Shown piece by piece: positions 38,301 to 44,300 of a stretch of 64,000 nt of DNA. A program made the position numbers and the translations under genes. Under the pieces are notes generated by a model, which saw only the letters and a program-made list of their open reading frames with translations, did not search any database and had not been told where the DNA came from. Each line of letters opens with the position of its first letter. Position 1 is the stretch's first letter. Origin of the DNA: Diphasiastrum complanatum (Eukaryota; Streptophyta; Lycopodiopsida; Lycopodiales; Lycopodiaceae); the NCBI GenBank assembly GCA_029204225.1, contig CM055101.1, positions 46,613,906 to 46,677,905 on the forward strand, given 5' to 3'.

Positions 38301-41300
38301 TTTGAGCATATCTGAGAGCTTGCTCTAGGGTAGTAGGCGAGTTTCTCTGGACCTCTACTTTATATTTATCTTTAAGGCCACGGACAAATCCTCTGACTTT
38401 CTGATAGTCATCCATATTTTTTATCTTTAAAATTGCTTCTCGATATTGCGAGATATAATGGATTAAGAATTTGTCCATTACTGTTTTTCCCAGGCTTCCC
38501 AGGCTCTATCAAGTTCGTTTTTCGGTAGGAACTCACTTAGGAAAGCCTCTTCAAAAGCTTTCCATGACCGGGGAGTCTGCCCAGTCTCCTGGAGGTTTAA
38601 CCACCACTTATAGGCTATGGGCCCTAGGGAAAGACTGGCCTCAATAGCTTGCAAATGGTCAGGGTTCTGTTTAAGAGCATGTATGTTCTTCCATTTGCTG
38701 AGGAAGGTTTGTAGAATATCTGCGTTTCTATCCTTCTCTTCCCCAATAAAAGGAGGAGGTTTTAAGTCTTTAAAAACACTGGGATGAGACCGAGTAAGCT
38801 CACCTGAAACTGATGGGAGTGGAGAAGGGGATGGTTGAGAACTGGATGGGAGGCTTCCTTTTGTAGAGTTCAAAATCAAATTTTTGAGCATGAAGGCCAC
38901 CATTGGCAATACTTTTGACATGAATGAATGTAGTAGATCTTGAATGCTAAATTTATGTCCTAGTTGCCTAATTCAAGATCGAATTCAAATATAAAAAACT
39001 AGGCTCGTATTCCGTAGTGTGTAAACCAGCATCCCCTCTTCATCCACAGGAGGTAATTCGATAGTGGCTTCTGTTGCCGGTCTGACACTTTTCACTCGAT
39101 GAGATACATGGAAGATATTGCACATCTTAGTTCCCTCAAGCAGCCAAAGCTCGTAGGCAAGTTGACTTGTAAATGATTAACGATTTTTTGAAAGGGGGAT
39201 GGAGTCTGGACACTTAATTTTTGTGCCTTGTTGCATGTTTCTTTATTGTTATATTGAATCATGAAGCAGTTGAATTATCTCTTGTTCGATTTGTAATATT
39301 GTAGATACTGTATGTACTTTCTTGTAAACCATACATCTCTTGCCATATGGTTAGGCATACTTTGGCATGCTTCAAATCCTCGTACAGGTGGAGGGACCTA
39401 GGTAGTACAGGTGTATGGTGGCAACATTGTTTCATATGAAGCAGCTTCTTAAGTTATCTGGGCTTCATACTAGATGGAAGTATATTCAGTTCAGACCTGG
39501 TATCAGTCAGATTTGTGCACTTCATTACATGCAGATGCAAATTTTCAAACCTTTTGCTCAGTGTTCTAATCCTGTGTCTTCGTCTCCACAGCCTCTTTGG
39601 AAAAGGATCTGTGGGCCACAGCATCTGTGAATGAGGATGTGATCAAAGCCATAAATGTACTCTTTAGCAATTTCCCAAGGCTACGGGGCACCGAAGCAGC
39701 TATGCTTAGCATTGGTCAGCTAGTTGGTGCACTGAAGACTGGTTCAGAAGTTGTTCAGGAAGTTGCATTGGATTCCCTGTACCTTCTTGGACAGGCTTGG
39801 TCGTCCAGTCCTGCTGAGGTAGGGAAAGCTCAAGCAGCAGCCATGGCAGAGGCAATTCCTGTGCTGCAGATGCTGATGAAAACAGCTCCACAACGTGTTC
39901 ATGAGAAGATTGAAAGTTTATTGCAGTGTCTACCAGGAAGTCTGGTGGTTACTATCAAACGAGGAAATAACCTAAAGCAGTCAATGGGAAGCACAAACGC
40001 ATTTTGCAAAGTCACTCTCGGAAATGGACCTCCTCGTCAGACAAAGGTATTTTTATATAATAAGTATGCCTTTCAAGCTCCACTCAGATGATAATACCTG
40101 TTGAAATAAACAATCTATGCAAAGCACAATGCCAGTCTGAGCATAACAAGATACAAATTTCTAATTAGTTGGTTTGTTTTTCTGTGATTCCACTACTAAC
40201 GTTCAGAATGGGAGGTTAATTACAAGGTTACAAAATGATGCAAGAGACATACATGTCTTTTATTGATTTGCTCTTGCACACCTTTTACATAAAAGCTTAC
40301 AGATTTCTCATTGGAAGTGCAAATTGTGCAGTGTTGGAAGAAATGTTCCTTTTGTTATCCAGCGTTTCAAGCCAATAAGTTTTATGTTTGCTATTAGAAT
40401 CTTGCATTTTCTTGCAGTCTCTGTTTTTCTACTTATGAAGCACAAGCTTCATGCCCATTCTCATTTGGAATATGCTTTTGAGTGAAATTTACTCGTAGAT
40501 AGATATATGTCATGGCAAATATTGGAATTATCGTAACAAAGGAGTGATATGCTTTATTTGCACGATTTCCAAAACTTGGAATCGAAGCCTGGTTTCTTCT
40601 TGGTGTTTATGTTAAGCTATAGCTGTCAGCTCAGATGGAGCTGAAATTGTTAGCTAAACTTTGTGTAATTCTTTTTCGGTATTATCGACCTGTGGGATCA
40701 GAGAGAATCGAATCTGGCTGGGCGAGCCCAACTCAAATACTATACACCAAACCACTGTGTACTGGCAGTACATTGTGGTGAATGCATCAGGGGACTAGTT
40801 TTGTAACTAAGTCAATTCCAATTTCCATCTCGAACTGTGTGCAAAATTCCATAATTGGAGCCTGGGATTGCTCCTCTCTCATTCTAGCCAGAGTCACCTG
40901 GTATCCTAAATTATGTCTTGCATTTTAATTGATATGCACAATTTGTCATGTGCATCATTTCTCATTTCTGGATTATAGTCCTGGTGATAGAGACAGACAG
41001 AAATTCTTGAGATCTATACAAACATTTTCTTCATTTTCATCATACGCTTTCCGTTTTCTGGTCGAAGTTCTTTATATACAATTTTTTGTTCGTGTGCTCG
41101 AGCAGGTTGTTCCTCACAGTACTGCTCCAGAATGGAAGCAGGGTTTTGCATGGGCATTTGATACACCACCAAAGGGTCAGAAACTTCACATTTCATGCAA
41201 AAGCAAAAGTGCATTTGGAAAGGTACCTTTTCTTGATCTTTAAGTTTCTCAGCCCATATCACTGTCACATACCTATATGCAGGGATAGCTTAGTTTGCAG

Positions 41301-44300
41301 GCCATTTAATGATGTAACAGATTTTCACCTTGGAGATTTCTCATTTCCCCTGAAATTAGTTGCTGTGTCTAACCTCTTAGTAAGAAAATGTCTGTTTTTA
41401 ATACCTGGAGAAGGGCTAGTATAAAAGCTTTTCCATGTTGACTAAATGAGGGCAAAGATGTGCAAGAGACATTGCAAGAGAGCTAGATATAATATACACA
41501 GCCTGACAATTCTCATAAAATCAGTGGTATGTTTGGGACAATCTACTGTGGTAATTATCCCATCTAGGGCCTCATGAAAGATTTCAGCAACTCCAGAAGA
41601 ATGTGGGCACTGAACAACAATAATGCTCGTCACAAAATACTGGAAAAGATAGTTATGATGGAGATACAGCAGTATTAGTCTCACCTTATGGTATCTGAGA
41701 AAGATTGAAGGTTCATTGACCGAAGCGTAGACTACCAATTTTTTTTTTCAAAGGAAATCCAAAACATTGGTCTTCCAAGAAGTCGATCCATTGGAAAGTG
41801 ACAGCAGTGATTTATAGAGGCGTGTAGAACCATGTGAAAGGAATACTCCAAAGGTATGGCGGTTTATCAGAATGTAAGTTGCCTTACCTTCTATCACCAC
41901 CTGCTGAAATCCATAGGGAACTGCTGCTGCAGTAGCAAGAGATGAAGATTTCTCAAGGCAGAAGTTATTTATTTCTATGGATACAAAATATCACAAATTC
42001 CAAAGTACAAGTTTTTAGTTTAGTATTGCAGGTATTTTTCAGGTCACTTCAGGAAACTTTTCCATTTAGGGATGGAAATGTGATCAAAATGATCTCTAAA
42101 AGCGAAACATAAATAGAATATCCAATACGGTTGCAAACATCTGCAAGGTTTAGGCATTTCAATCAAATATGATTACGTCAAGTAACTCAAGGGGTCACCA
42201 TTTGTTCCAAATCTAGTGCAGAAATGACAAATTTAAAAATTTGCTTGAGACTTCACAAAGTAGAAGAACACTCTCGAACTAAGCTGGACAGCACAGTTTA
42301 CTCTGAAGCTTTGTATAAGTACTTGAATTTGAAATCTAAAATTCCCAAAACGGTTCAAAACTTAAGCATTACTCAGAGAAATGTGCGTAAATGAGGCCTA
42401 TCCTGCTCTTTTTTCAAGTCGGCAATTCTGCCACAATGGACACCTTATGTGGTACACTTTTGTTAGTTCAGAGAAATGTGCATAAATGAGGCCTATCCTG
42501 CTCTTTTTTCAAGTCGGCAACTCTGCCACAATGGACAACCTCATGCGGCACACTTTTGTTAACTTTTGGTGAAACTACCAGATACCAAGCTGACTTACCA
42601 ACCTGAGATGCAAACTTGAGCATTTTTTACACCACTGTGATGCATATGTACTTTGGGTCTGACAACTTCTATTATTCTTCAATTTTCCAAGTTCATAGTC
42701 ACTGAGAACAAGGAGAATAATTTTGACAGCTGGTAACAACAAAACAATACGAGGATATTCATGAAAATTTGCTTCCTAATCTGCTTTTTCCTCACGGATA
42801 ATTTTCAGCTGGCATTCAAGAACATAAATTTAATCGGCTACTTGCATGAGAACCTAGAGTATTCTGTCTTTCTAGTCAAGAATATGAACACTGCCGTGCG
42901 CTTTTCTGGGTATCCTACTGAAGCATTCATAAAGGTGACTGGTGAGTAGTTTCTTTTAAATATATACAGTAGTAACCATTATTTGCAACCTAATGCTTAA
43001 GGTCTTATTGATTGTTGTGATTTCTTTATAATGTGATTTGTTGATACTATAACGATTTCAAGCTTCAGAATGTGAAGGTACGCAATTCACTTCTTGCAAA
43101 GTAAGAATGTTCTTCTGACTACAATGTAGATTAAGCACAAAAGCAAGACTTAAGTTCGTAGTGATTGTCCCAATCTTTTTAGAATGTGACGTGATACAAA
43201 TGATGAATCTAAGTGTCGAAAATGAAGCTAAGTGCACAACTTATTTTTTAGAAAACAAGTAAGAATGGTGCATTTTTCGAATTACAATGCAGATTGAGCA
43301 GAAAAACATGATGAGATTTTGTGCTCAGTTGAAGTTCTGTGGTTGCTAAATGAAGGATTTTATGGTTTTTCATAGATAAGAATGGTGGAAGTACTGGTGT
43401 AATATGGTAATTTGAATGCTGTTCATTCATCTGAATCAGCAAGGGTTAAGATTGTCTTAACTTTATAGGTCTTCTTCTATCATGACTTTCAGTAGGCTTG
43501 AGGCTTGCCCACCAACACATTTCTACTCTGGTTTTCACCATTTCATGAATAAATAGAAGAAAACCTGATGCTTTGCAAATTTCAGGTTTTTTTTTGGGAA
43601 AACAAGAACATGTTTTACAGAGGCATTTCTTTGGTGTAAAACTTTGAAGTTTACATTATAGCAGTTGAGAGCTGTATCTCAGGTCCTTTGGCACATCAAG
43701 TGTTGATTGTTGCATTGAAGTATTTGTCCTATGTGAAGATTATAATAATTACTGGATGTTATTGGCAAATGCTATATCTAAGGATGAAATGTCAGTACAT
43801 CTCCTTAGCTATTCTGACAATCTTGATTATTAAATTGTTGAAGAAGATTAGAGGTATTTGTACATTTGTCAGGGAAAGTATGATTTGGATTTTGATAGTT
43901 GCTGGGGAACCATGCTCTTGAACTATATATTCCTGAGTGAATTTTTTCATTTCTTTCCTGTAAACATCTTGTTGAGTTTCCAAGTAAAACAGATAATTAT
44001 TTATATCTTTTTGGCTGTCGTTTAACTTGAACATCTTTTTGATGCATGTCCCATATGCTTTGCTTCGTTGGATTAGATATACACTCTATTCATTTCACCT
44101 AGACTTTTATTCTTGCTAACCCAAAAAATTGCTTGATGACAAATTATAAGGTTTATTCTTCAAGCAGGGCAATGAAGCAGTTTGTTTTGCTGAATGCTAA
44201 GTCTGATTATGAAAATCTGCACAGCTGACATGATTCAGGACCAATGTATGTTCCTTGTTCTATTTCACGAATTTCATTGGGACACATTTTAAGGTTGAAT

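Larger units (their letters stand above)
6652..39591 (+). other. Giant CSI intron, 32,940 bp, filled with nested transposons
   Basis: Donor GTACAA at 6652 and acceptor CGTCTCCACAG ending at 39591. The exons on both sides join in frame ([15 protein letters not shown]) exactly where the CSI protein sequence continues, so this is one intron and not two genes. Its contents are listed separately: a hAT element, LINE copies and at least four Ty3/gypsy elements. The LTR elements are all antisense to the gene; the LINEs are sense. 6652-7553 and 7890-8519 show nothing recognisable. Confidence 0.9.
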
